In this document: piece after piece, positions 31,694-39,102 of the stretch | Position numbering within the stretch: the stretch's first letter is position 1 | Layout: every line of letters starts with the position of its first letter | Origin: Marinimicrobium sp038419845 | GTDB taxonomy: Bacteria; Pseudomonadota; Gammaproteobacteria; Pseudomonadales; Cellvibrionaceae | DNA: 64,000 bases | Reading direction: 5' to 3' | Assembly: GCF_038419845.1 (NCBI RefSeq) | Contig: NZ_JBCAQT010000016.1 | Span: forward strand, 1 to 64,000 | Notes under the pieces: model-generated | Told to the model about the DNA's origin: nothing | Database searches by the model: none | What the model saw: only the letters and a program-made list of their open reading frames with translations | Made by a program: the position numbers and the translations under genes

Positions 31694-33262
31694 ATGCCCG
31701 GTCACAATTCCATTTCCAGCTTACTGTCCCCGGCCCCGCGAGGGGACGCTCCCCGCAACCCCTCGGCCCGGCAGGGAGGGGAAGACTTTCGCCGCCTGCT
31801 CGAGAGCCCTCTGCGGAATGAGAGCCCTCTGCGGAATGAAGGCCCTCCGCGGAATGAGGGCCCGGCGCGGAATGATAGGTCCGCACAGAATCAAAGGCCC
31901 GCGCGGCAGGAGCCGCCACTGCGATCGGACAATCCGGGGCAGAACCGGGCCTCCGAGCGCTCGGAACTGGCGCAGCGGCGCGACGCCGCTCGGGAGCAGA
32001 ACCAGGCGCGCGTTGATGCCAAAGCGAGCGCCGACCGGAAGCAGGCCGACCGGGCTGAAAGTAAGAAATCCGAGACTACAGCGTCGACGGACCGGTCCAG
32101 AGTGGACGATCAACCCGCTCGGGCAGCTTCCGCCTCGGCGGGCAAAACCGATCGGGCGGAGCAATCGGGCACCTCGGGCGAGGCGCAGGAATCAACTCCG
32201 ACCGCCGAAGAGCTGTTGGCTCAGTTGTCTGAGGGCGACCTGCAGGCTCTGGGCGATGATGTGGCCAGTCTGCTGAAAGACCTTCATGCGCAACTCGGAT
32301 CGGGACAGTTGAGCGAGGACGCCGAGGCGGCACTGAAGGAGCTGATGATGGCGCTGGAGGAGGGCGCACCGGTGGCCGATATTGCGAATCTGCTCCAGGC
32401 CATTCCCCTCGCCGAAATTCCGGCGCTGGCCCAGCGCTTTCCCGAGGGTAAAAACCTGAAGGATGTGCTCGGTGGCAGCGGTGCCGCCTACCTGAGTCAG
32501 CTGGCGAAAGAAACGGGCGGTCGGGCGACAGAATCGGGGAGCCAGTTCAAAGTGGGAGGTTCGTCGCTCGACTCCAGCTCATCATTACTGACCGGAGGGA
32601 TACAGACAGCCGAACCGGATGACATGCTGGAGAAACTGCTGGGCGGCAAGGATTCGGAGCTGTCGGCCGGGAAAGAAGCGTTTGCCAAACTGCTGCAGGC
32701 GGCGGGGCGGGGCGAGAACCCCGGTGCACGGCCCATTGAGCTGGTACAGAACACCACGGCCGCCAGTTCTCTGGCGAATCTGGATGCCGCCCGCCAGGCC
32801 CCGGTGCAGCCCGGCGAGCGTCAGTTCACGGTTCAGTCTGAGGTGCGCGTGCCCGTGGGGCAGGCGCAGTGGAGTCAGGCCGTGGGCCAGCGGGTGCTAT
32901 GGCAGGCGGCGCAGAATATTTCCACCGCCGAGTTGCGTCTGGACCCGCCCGATCTCGGGCCCATGCAGGTGCGGGTCAGTAGCCATCAGGACCAGATCAG
33001 TGTGACCTTTACCAGCGCCCAGCCCGCCGTGCGCGAAGCGCTCGATCAGAGCGCCGCGCGCCTGCGTGAGATGTTTGCCGATCAGGGGCTGGACCTGGTG
33101 GATGTGAACGTCTCTGACCAGTCCGACCGGGGCCAGACAGGTGATGGCGAAGGGAATGGCTCCGGCCGCGGCGGTCAGCAGGCCGGCGCCGGTGACGAAC
33201 CCGACGCCGGTGTGGTCACCGAAACTCTGGTGTCTCAATATCTGGTCGACCACTACGCCTGA
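31694..33262 (+). CDS. fliK: Flagellar hook-length control protein FliK
   Basis: A secreted molecular ruler that ends hook growth and switches export specificity by contacting FlhB. From ATG 31694 (GGAGA upstream) it has 522 residues. The N-terminal half is low-complexity, Arg/Glu/Ser/Ala-rich, and includes about four SPLRNE-type hexapeptide repeats (residues about 37-60). The conserved C-terminal hook-control domain covers about 400-500 (ELRLDPPDLGPMQVRVS, VREALDQSAARLREM). The frame opens to 31574, but that start would put the sigma-54 array inside the gene. It is apparently expressed apart from fliEFGHIJ. Confidence 0.92.
   Translation: MPGHNSISSLLSPAPRGDAPRNPSARQGGEDFRRLLESPLRNESPLRNEGPPRNEGPARNDRSAQNQRPARQEPPLRSDNPGQNRASERSELAQRRDAAREQNQARVDAKASADRKQADRAESKKSETTASTDRSRVDDQPARAASASAGKTDRAEQSGTSGEAQESTPTAEELLAQLSEGDLQALGDDVASLLKDLHAQLGSGQLSEDAEAALKELMMALEEGAPVADIANLLQAIPLAEIPALAQRFPEGKNLKDVLGGSGAAYLSQLAKETGGRATESGSQFKVGGSSLDSSSSLLTGGIQTAEPDDMLEKLLGGKDSELSAGKEAFAKLLQAAGRGENPGARPIELVQNTTAASSLANLDAARQAPVQPGERQFTVQSEVRVPVGQAQWSQAVGQRVLWQAAQNISTAELRLDPPDLGPMQVRVSSHQDQISVTFTSAQPAVREALDQSAARLREMFADQGLDLVDVNVSDQSDRGQTGDGEGNGSGRGGQQAGAGDEPDAGVVTETLVSQYLVDHYA
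31802..31873 (+). repeat. 18-bp coding tandem repeat in fliK
   Basis: Four head-to-tail units of GAGAGCCCTCTGCGGAAT and variants, encoding ESPLRN-type hexapeptides. Units 1 and 2 are identical and 3-4 diverge. The unit length is a multiple of three, so copy changes would lengthen or shorten the ruler region without shifting the frame. Confidence 0.88.
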
Positions 33263-33265
33263 GCT

Positions 33266-33282
33266 GGTGGGCGGAGCCCACC
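33266..33282. repeat. REP unit directly after fliK
   Basis: GGTGGGCGGAGCCCACC, a single REP hairpin 3 bases after the fliK stop. It is the only GGTGGGC-type REP inside the flagellar operons, and marks a transcript boundary ahead of the fliL promoter. Confidence 0.8.
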
Positions 33283-33316
33283 CACCACACTCCTCGCTTG
33301 CCCCCGTCACGACCCT

Positions 33317-33356
33317 GTGCCAAAGTATCCGCCAACAGGCGGTGCCGCTTTGGCAC
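33317..33356. other. Nested palindrome overlapping the fliL -24 element
   Basis: GTGCCAAAG (33317-33325) pairs with CTTTGGCAC (33348-33356), and inside it CCGCC pairs with GGCGG around an AACA loop. The right outer arm contains the TGGCAC of the fliL promoter. It could be the end hairpin of fliK mRNA or an operator affecting sigma-54 binding. Confidence 0.65.
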
Positions 33357-33366
33357 GCCTATTGCT
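33351..33366 (+). promoter_or_regulatory. Sigma-54 promoter of the fliL operon
   Basis: TGGCACG-CCTA-TTGCT is a perfect match to the -24/-12 consensus. It lies 37 bp before the fliL ATG and drives fliLMNOPQR-flhB. Confidence 0.93.
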
Positions 33367-33403
33367 CAACCCTACTTAATCACGTGAGTGACGGACTTTT
33401 GAC

Positions 33404-33943
33404 ATGGCGGAAGAAGAAGAGCGCGAACTGACCGAAGAAGAACAGGCGGCTGTCGAGCGCAAGGCGAAGCGCAAACGCTGGCTACTGTTGGGACTGTTGG
33501 CGATTTTGCTGGTGGCGATCTCGGTGGGCACCACCGTTGGCTTGCTTCATATGCTGGGGGCCGAAGAGGCCACTCCGGTTGCCGGAGAGGAAGCTCCGGT
33601 GGAAGAAGTCGAGCCGGAACCCGAAAGGGCCATCTATTATCCGCTGAAAGAAAAGTTCGTGATCAACTACAACGTGCGCGGTCGCCAGCGATTCCTGCAG
33701 GCCGAGGTCAACCTGATGTTCCGCGACAACGATGTGGCCAAGGCCATTGAACGGCACATGCCCCGGATCCGCAATGACCTGATCATGCTGTTTTCCGGGC
33801 AGGAATTTGAAGATCTGCAGACCCCCGAAGGGCGGGAGCTACTGCGTCAGGATGCCGTGCGGCAGGTCCGTCAGATCCTGGAAGAAGAAACCGGCGAGCC
33901 CGGTGTGGAACAGGTACTATTCACCAGCTTTGTGATGCAGTAG
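33404..33943 (+). CDS. fliL: Flagellar stator-associated protein FliL
   Basis: A single-pass membrane protein that surrounds and supports the stator units. Its 179 residues comprise an acidic then basic cytoplasmic N-terminus, TM at about 26-48 (WLLLGLLAILLVAISVGTTVG), and a periplasmic stomatin-like domain. The C-terminal end VEQVLFTSFVMQ is typical. It is the first gene after a consensus sigma-54 promoter. Confidence 0.93.
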   Translation: MAEEEERELTEEEQAAVERKAKRKRWLLLGLLAILLVAISVGTTVGLLHMLGAEEATPVAGEEAPVEEVEPEPERAIYYPLKEKFVINYNVRGRQRFLQAEVNLMFRDNDVAKAIERHMPRIRNDLIMLFSGQEFEDLQTPEGRELLRQDAVRQVRQILEEETGEPGVEQVLFTSFVMQ

Positions 33944-33962
33944 ACGACTAAGGTAGGCGCGA

Positions 33963-34976
33963 GTGCAAGACTTACTCTCACAGGATGAAATCGACGCGCT
34001 GCTCCACGGGGTAGACGATGGCGATGTCGATACCGATGACGATCTCGAGCTGGAACCGGTCAAATCCTATGACCTGACCAGCCAGGACCGGATCGTGCGC
34101 GGGCGGATGCCCACGCTGGAAATGATCAACGAGCGCTTCGCCCGCTACACCCGGATCAGCATGTTCAATATGCTCCGGCGCACGGCGGACGTCTCGGTAG
34201 GTGGTATCCAGATCCAGAAGTTTGGCGAGTACGTGCATACACTCTATGTGCCCACCAGTCTGAACATGGTGAAATTCCGCCCACTTCGCGGCAACGCTCT
34301 GATCATTCTGGATGCCCGCCTGGTGTTCAAACTGGTGGACAACTTTTTTGGTGGCGACGGCCGTCACGCCAAGATCGAAGGGCGGGAATTTACCCCCACC
34401 GAACTGCGCGTGGTGCAGATGGTGCTGGATCAGGTGTTTGTCGATCTGGGGGAAGCCTGGAAAGCGGTCATGCCCATCACCTTCGAGTACATGAATTCCG
34501 AGGTGAACCCGTCGCTGGCCAACATCGTCAGCCCGAGTGAAGTGGTGGTGGTCAGCACCTTCCACGTGGAGCTCGACGGGGGCGGCGGTGATATGCACAT
34601 TACCGTTCCCTACTCGATGATCGAACCCATCCGTGAGGTGCTCGATTCCGGCCTGCAGAGCGACAGCGACGATGTGGATGAGCGCTGGGTGAAGGCGTTG
34701 CGTGAAGATGTGCTGGCGGCCCATGTCGAGCTCGAGTGCGACATCGTCCAGCGCGAGATTACCCTCAGAGACATCATCAACCTCAAGCCCGGCGATGTGA
34801 TTCCGGTTGAGTTTCCCGAACACCACGTGGTGACCGCCAACGGCGTTCCCATGTTCCGCACCCGCCTGGGCCAGATTCGCGGCAATCTGGCGTTCAAGGT
34901 CAAGGGTCTGATTGATCACAGCAGTGCCTACAATATTACGGCCAATGAAGGAGGCTCCCGTGGCGAGCGAGAATGA
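33963..34976 (+). CDS. fliM: Flagellar motor switch protein FliM
   Basis: The switch-complex protein that binds CheY-P and, with FliG and FliN, reverses the motor. It starts with GTG and has 337 residues. The N-terminal CheY-binding peptide LSQDEIDALLHGV is present at residues 4-16. The middle CheC-like domain and the C-terminal SpoA domain follow (LKPGDVIPVEFPEHHVVTANG). Its end overlaps fliN by 17 bp. Confidence 0.95.
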   Translation: MQDLLSQDEIDALLHGVDDGDVDTDDDLELEPVKSYDLTSQDRIVRGRMPTLEMINERFARYTRISMFNMLRRTADVSVGGIQIQKFGEYVHTLYVPTSLNMVKFRPLRGNALIILDARLVFKLVDNFFGGDGRHAKIEGREFTPTELRVVQMVLDQVFVDLGEAWKAVMPITFEYMNSEVNPSLANIVSPSEVVVVSTFHVELDGGGGDMHITVPYSMIEPIREVLDSGLQSDSDDVDERWVKALREDVLAAHVELECDIVQREITLRDIINLKPGDVIPVEFPEHHVVTANGVPMFRTRLGQIRGNLAFKVKGLIDHSSAYNITANEGGSRGERE

Positions 34977-35409
34977 TACCCCTGAGAACAACGAAGATCA
35001 GGACGCCATGGCGGCGGAGTGGGAAGCGGCCATGGCCGAGCAGTCCGACGATGACGACAGCGGTGATGACTCGGCCGACTATGACCAGCGCTCTGATGCC
35101 GATCGCGTCCCGCTGGACGAGCTGACCGAGGACGAAGAGCCCAACACCAACCCGGATCTGGATGTAATTCTGGATATTCCGGTGTCCATTTCCATGGAAG
35201 TGGGGCGCACCTCCATCAGTATTCGCAACCTGCTGCAACTGAACCAGGGTTCGGTGATTGAACTGGATCGTCTGGCGGGCGAGCCACTCGACGTACTGGT
35301 GAACGGCACCCTGATCGCCCACGGCGAAGTGGTGGTGGTGAACGAGAAGTTCGGTATCCGCATGACGGACGTGATCAGTCCGTCCGAACGTATCAAAAAG
35401 CTGCGCTAG
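34960..35409 (+). CDS. fliN: Flagellar motor switch protein FliN
   Basis: The C-ring protein that forms the lower rotor ring and docks FliH. GTG 34960 follows a full AAGGAGG (34948-34954), which settles the start inside fliM. It has 149 residues: an acidic, Asp/Glu-rich N-terminal half (about 1-60) and the SpoA domain (about 70-149, ILDIPVSISMEVGRTSISIRNLLQLNQGS). The acidic extension is longer than in enteric FliN but common in Pseudomonas relatives. Confidence 0.94.
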   Translation: MASENDTPENNEDQDAMAAEWEAAMAEQSDDDDSGDDSADYDQRSDADRVPLDELTEDEEPNTNPDLDVILDIPVSISMEVGRTSISIRNLLQLNQGSVIELDRLAGEPLDVLVNGTLIAHGEVVVVNEKFGIRMTDVISPSERIKKLR

Positions 35410-35418
35410 GATTCCATC

Positions 35419-35862
35419 ATGCTCACGGCGCTCACCCGTTTTTCTGTCGTTCTGCTGACCCTGCCCCTGTTCGCCTGGGCGCAGTCGGAATCGGCGCCGG
35501 AGGCCAGCGAGCCCGAGCGGGTCGGCGCGGCCTCCCAGCTGCTCAATGTCGCCTTGAGCCTGCTGTTGATCCTGGCGCTGATTTTTGCGCTGGCCTGGCT
35601 GCTGCGCCGCTTCGGGCAGGGCGGTTTCGGGCAGCGGGGCGACATGAAAATTGTCGCGACCCTGCCGCTGGGCACCCGCGAGCGGCTGCTGGTGGTCGAC
35701 GTCGGGGGCCAGCAACTGCTGTTGGGCGCTACGCCGCAGCAGATCCGAACGCTGCATGTGTTTGAAACGCCCGTGATTGACACCAGCGATACCGCCCACC
35801 CGGCGGACTTCAAACAGAAATTGATGGCCATCATGCAACACAAAAATTCCGGCGGGCGATGA
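35419..35862 (+). CDS. fliO: Flagellar export protein FliO
   Basis: A small membrane protein that helps assemble the FliP ring of the export gate. Its 147 residues start with a signal-like hydrophobic segment (about 7-22), followed by a second membrane helix (about 41-60, LLNVALSLLLILALIFALAW). A cytoplasmic domain contains the family motif LPLGTRERLLVVDVGGQQLLLG. It overlaps the fliP start by ATGA. Confidence 0.9.
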   Translation: MLTALTRFSVVLLTLPLFAWAQSESAPEASEPERVGAASQLLNVALSLLLILALIFALAWLLRRFGQGGFGQRGDMKIVATLPLGTRERLLVVDVGGQQLLLGATPQQIRTLHVFETPVIDTSDTAHPADFKQKLMAIMQHKNSGGR

Positions 35863-36713
35863 TGGCGGCGATGAGACACTTTCAATTTTTCACCCGCCGC
35901 GTCGTCTGGCCATCACTGTTGATGCTGGTTCTGCTGTTTTCGGCGGCCAGTCCATCGGCCCAGGAGGACCCGCAGAGCCAGCAGAATCAACAGAATCCGG
36001 CCGAGCAGGCGATCGGCGGATCGCTGCCGGCCATCCCCGGCCTGCCGGCAATGACTGTCACCACCAATCCGGACGGCTCGGAAGACTATACGGTCACCCT
36101 GCAGATTCTGGCGGTGATGACTGCGTTGACGTTTTTGCCGGCCGTCCTGTTGATGATGACCTCCTTTACCCGGATCATCATCGTGTTTGCGATTCTGCGG
36201 CAGGCATTGGGGCTGCAGCAGTCGCCCTCCAACCAGATTCTGATCGGTCTCTCGCTGTTTCTCACCCTGTTCATCATGCAACCGGTGCTGAGCGTCATCA
36301 ATGAAGACGCGCTGCAGCCTTACATCAACGAGGAGATCAACGCCCAGGAAGCGGTGGCCCGCACCGCCGAACCCTTCCACTCGTTCATGCTGGCCCAGAC
36401 CCGCGAGTCGGATATCGAACTGTTTGTCGGGATCGCCGACAATGGCCCGATCCAGACCCCGGAAGACACTCCCTTCAGCATTCTGGTACCGGCCTTTGTG
36501 ACCAGCGAGCTGAAAACGGCGTTCCAGATCGGGTTCATCATCTTCATTCCTTTTCTGGTGATCGACCTGGTGGTCGCCAGTGTGCTGATGGCCATGGGTA
36601 TGATGATGCTCTCGCCCCTGATCATTTCCCTGCCATTCAAAATCATGCTGTTTGTGCTGGTCGACGGCTGGGCGATGCTGATTGGCACCCTCGCCGCGAG
36701 CTTTGGAGTCTGA
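35859..36713 (+). CDS. fliP: Flagellar export gate protein FliP
   Basis: The main subunit of the FliPQR export channel. It has 284 residues with a cleavable-type signal peptide (about 15-35), then four membrane helices. Signature segments are TFLPAVLLMMTSFTRIIIVFAILRQALGLQQ and the C-terminal PFKIMLFVLVDGWAMLIGTLA. A second ATG follows at once and a third at position 5; the first gives the ATGA coupling with fliO. Confidence 0.95.
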   Translation: MMAAMRHFQFFTRRVVWPSLLMLVLLFSAASPSAQEDPQSQQNQQNPAEQAIGGSLPAIPGLPAMTVTTNPDGSEDYTVTLQILAVMTALTFLPAVLLMMTSFTRIIIVFAILRQALGLQQSPSNQILIGLSLFLTLFIMQPVLSVINEDALQPYINEEINAQEAVARTAEPFHSFMLAQTRESDIELFVGIADNGPIQTPEDTPFSILVPAFVTSELKTAFQIGFIIFIPFLVIDLVVASVLMAMGMMMLSPLIISLPFKIMLFVLVDGWAMLIGTLAASFGV

Positions 36714-36717
36714 CGCT

Positions 36718-36987
36718 ATGACCCCCGAAGTGGTAATGGACCTGTTTGCCGATGCCCTGTTTCTTGTAGTTCTGATGCTGGTGGTGATCGTGGGCCCCGG
36801 CCTGCTGGTGGGTCTGATCGTCAGCATGTTTCAGGCCGCCACCCAGATCAACGAGCAGACGCTGAGTTTTCTGCCGCGTCTTCTGGTCACCCTGGCCTCG
36901 GTGATGATTGCCGGCCCCTGGCTGCTGCGCGAATTCATGGATCTGTTCAATCGCCTGTACACCAATGTTCCCAATCTGATTGGTTGA
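36718..36987 (+). CDS. fliQ: Flagellar export gate protein FliQ
   Basis: An 89-residue subunit of the export channel with two membrane helices (about 13-36 and 50-72), typical size for FliQ. The motif FQAATQINEQTLSFLPRL is diagnostic. The ATG at 36718 lies 4 bp after the fliP stop. Confidence 0.95.
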   Translation: MTPEVVMDLFADALFLVVLMLVVIVGPGLLVGLIVSMFQAATQINEQTLSFLPRLLVTLASVMIAGPWLLREFMDLFNRLYTNVPNLIG

Positions 36988-37023
36988 CCGGATGATGAAG
37001 CGCGGGTGTGGGAGCACAGGGCC

Positions 37024-37809
37024 ATGAACGAGCTGGTGTTGAGCGAGCAGCAACTGATGCAGTTTATCGGCCAGTATCTCTGGCCGATGCTGCGCATCGG
37101 CGGTCTGTTCCTGGCCATGCCGGTCATCGGGGCGCAAACGGTCACGCCCCGGGTGCGGGTGGTGTTGGCGTTCTTTCTGACCATCCTGGTTGCGCCCCTG
37201 TTGCCGGCCATGCCGGACATTGATCTGGTCTCGATCCAGGCCATGGTCGTGGTGGCGCAGGAGCTGCTGATTGGCGTCGCCATGGGCTTCATGCTTCAGA
37301 TCGTACTGCATGTCTTTGTGATGGCCGGTGAAATGGTGGCCATGAAAATGGGCCTGGGCTTTGCGGCCATGAATGATCCCTCGACCGGTGTGTCGACCTC
37401 GGTGCTGTCACAATTTTATCTGCTGCTCTCGACGCTGTTGTTCCTCAGCTACAACGGCCATCTGATGGCGATCGAACTGCTCGTGCGCAGCTATGAGACG
37501 CTGCCCATCGGGACGGGCGGGTTGCCGGTGGGGAGCTTCTGGGCCATTGCCAGCATGGGCACCTGGATATTCAGTCTCGGGCTGGTGATCGCGCTGCCCA
37601 TCTTTACGGCGGTGATGATCATCAATATGGCCTTTGGTGCCATGAACCGCTCGGCGCCGCAGATGAACGTGTTTACTGTGGGCTTTCCCATGACGTTGAT
37701 GTTCGGCCTGCTGGTCATGTGGTTTTCTCTGGGGGCTTTTCTGCCGGTGTTTGAAGTCACCATGCAGGAAGGGTTTGTGTCGCTGCGTCGGATAATCGGG
37801 GTTCAGTAA
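37024..37809 (+). CDS. fliR: Flagellar export gate protein FliR
   Basis: A third export-channel subunit with 261 residues and six or so membrane helices. Typical segments are RIGGLFLAMPVIGAQTVTPRVRV, GFAAMNDPSTGVSTSVLSQF and INMAFGAMNRSAPQMNVF. The ATG at 37024 is preferred over an alternative upstream codon at 37006. Its stop shares a base with the flhB start (TAATG). Confidence 0.94.
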   Translation: MNELVLSEQQLMQFIGQYLWPMLRIGGLFLAMPVIGAQTVTPRVRVVLAFFLTILVAPLLPAMPDIDLVSIQAMVVVAQELLIGVAMGFMLQIVLHVFVMAGEMVAMKMGLGFAAMNDPSTGVSTSVLSQFYLLLSTLLFLSYNGHLMAIELLVRSYETLPIGTGGLPVGSFWAIASMGTWIFSLGLVIALPIFTAVMIINMAFGAMNRSAPQMNVFTVGFPMTLMFGLLVMWFSLGAFLPVFEVTMQEGFVSLRRIIGVQ

Positions 37810-38945
37810 TGGCTGAAGACAACGACAGCAGTCAGGAAAAAACAGAAGACCCCACGGCGCGAAAACAGGAGAAAGCGCGCGAGGAGGGGCAGATTCCCCG
37901 TTCGCGCGAGCTGACCACCACCTTCATTCTGCTGGCGGGGACCATTGGCCTGATCATTTTCGGCTCCTACATGACCAGCAAGCTGGCCGGCATGACGAGC
38001 TACAACTTTGATCTGAGCCGCGAAGTCATCTTTGATACCGAAGCGATGGTGCATCACTTTACCGCCTCGCTGTACCACGGGATGATGAGCGTCATGCCGG
38101 TATTCGGGCTGCTGTTTGTGGCCTCCATTGCCGGCCCGATTGCTCTGGGGGGCTGGATGATCAGCGCCAAATCCATGGCCCCGAAAGCCAGCCGAATGGA
38201 TCCACTGGCGGGGCTCAAGCGCATGTTTGCCCTCAAGGCGCTGATGGAGCTGGCCAAGGCACTGGGCAAGGTGCTGTTGATCATGAGTGTCGCCGTGCTG
38301 CTACTGGCGATTCAGCAGCAGGACATCCTCCGGCTGTCGGATCAGGAAGCGGTGACCGCCATCAAGAATTCCGTCTGGTTGAGCGCGATCGGAGCCGTGG
38401 CCCTGGCCGCTGTCACCATCGCGATCGCCATGATCGATATCCCCTTCCAGATCTGGGACAACCAGCAGAAATTGAAGATGTCCCTGCAGGAGGTGAAGGA
38501 CGAGTCGAAAGACACCGAAGGCAAGCCGGAAGTGAAGAGCCGTATCCGCCAGTTGCAGCGGGAAATGGCGCAGCGGCGGATGATGTCCGAAGTGCCCAAG
38601 GCGGATGTGGTGATCACCAACCCGACGCACTACGCCGTCGCCCTGAAATACGATCCGGACAACATGGCCACCCCCGTCCTCCTGGCCAAGGGCGGCGACC
38701 AGACCGCCATGAAGATCCGGGAAATTGCCCGCGCCCACAAAATCGAGATCATGGAGTCACCGGTGTTGGCGCGCGCCATTTACCACACCACCGATCTGGA
38801 TCAGGAAATTCCCGCCGACCTTTATATGGCCGTTGCCCAGGTCCTGGCCTATGTTTTCCAGATCCGCAACTACCGTCGCGGCCGCGGCGAGCGGCCCAGC
38901 TACCCCCGCAACATCAAGGTTCCGCGCGATATGCAGTTTGATTGA
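37809..38945 (+). CDS. flhB: Flagellar export switch protein FlhB
   Basis: Controls the substrate-class switch of the export apparatus in concert with FliK. Its 378 residues include four membrane helices and a cytoplasmic domain with the self-cleavage site NPTH (in VVITNPTHYAVALKY, about residue 269). The N-terminal region DSSQEKTEDPTARKQEKAREEGQIPRS is highly conserved. Last gene of the fliL operon. Confidence 0.95.
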   Translation: MAEDNDSSQEKTEDPTARKQEKAREEGQIPRSRELTTTFILLAGTIGLIIFGSYMTSKLAGMTSYNFDLSREVIFDTEAMVHHFTASLYHGMMSVMPVFGLLFVASIAGPIALGGWMISAKSMAPKASRMDPLAGLKRMFALKALMELAKALGKVLLIMSVAVLLLAIQQQDILRLSDQEAVTAIKNSVWLSAIGAVALAAVTIAIAMIDIPFQIWDNQQKLKMSLQEVKDESKDTEGKPEVKSRIRQLQREMAQRRMMSEVPKADVVITNPTHYAVALKYDPDNMATPVLLAKGGDQTAMKIREIARAHKIEIMESPVLARAIYHTTDLDQEIPADLYMAVAQVLAYVFQIRNYRRGRGERPSYPRNIKVPRDMQFD

Positions 38946-39031
38946 GGCGTGGCGAATAACTGTCTCCCTGAAGAGTGGGTACAGCCTTGACGCGCTGACA
39001 AATAGACGGTTTTCCCGATTTTTTGCAAAAC

Positions 39032-39046
39032 AGGTACGCTTTTTGC
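39032..39046 (+). promoter_or_regulatory. Sigma-54 promoter of flhA
   Basis: AGGTACG-CTTT-TTGC keeps GG and GC at -24/-12 spacing with two mismatches at the -24. It is 56 bp upstream of the flhA ATG; flhA is a known sigma-54/FleQ target in Pseudomonas. Confidence 0.75.
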
Positions 39047-39102
39047 GATGGCAGGGTAGAGCGCGACTTTAGCACCCAAAACCGTCAAAAAAGCGACCAT
39101 CC

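Noticed and set aside
33317..33340. Divergent minus-strand sigma-54 promoter from the mirrored TTTGGCAC
   Set aside because: The minus strand lacks GC at the -12 distance (it reads CGTG), so it is not a promoter by sequence.
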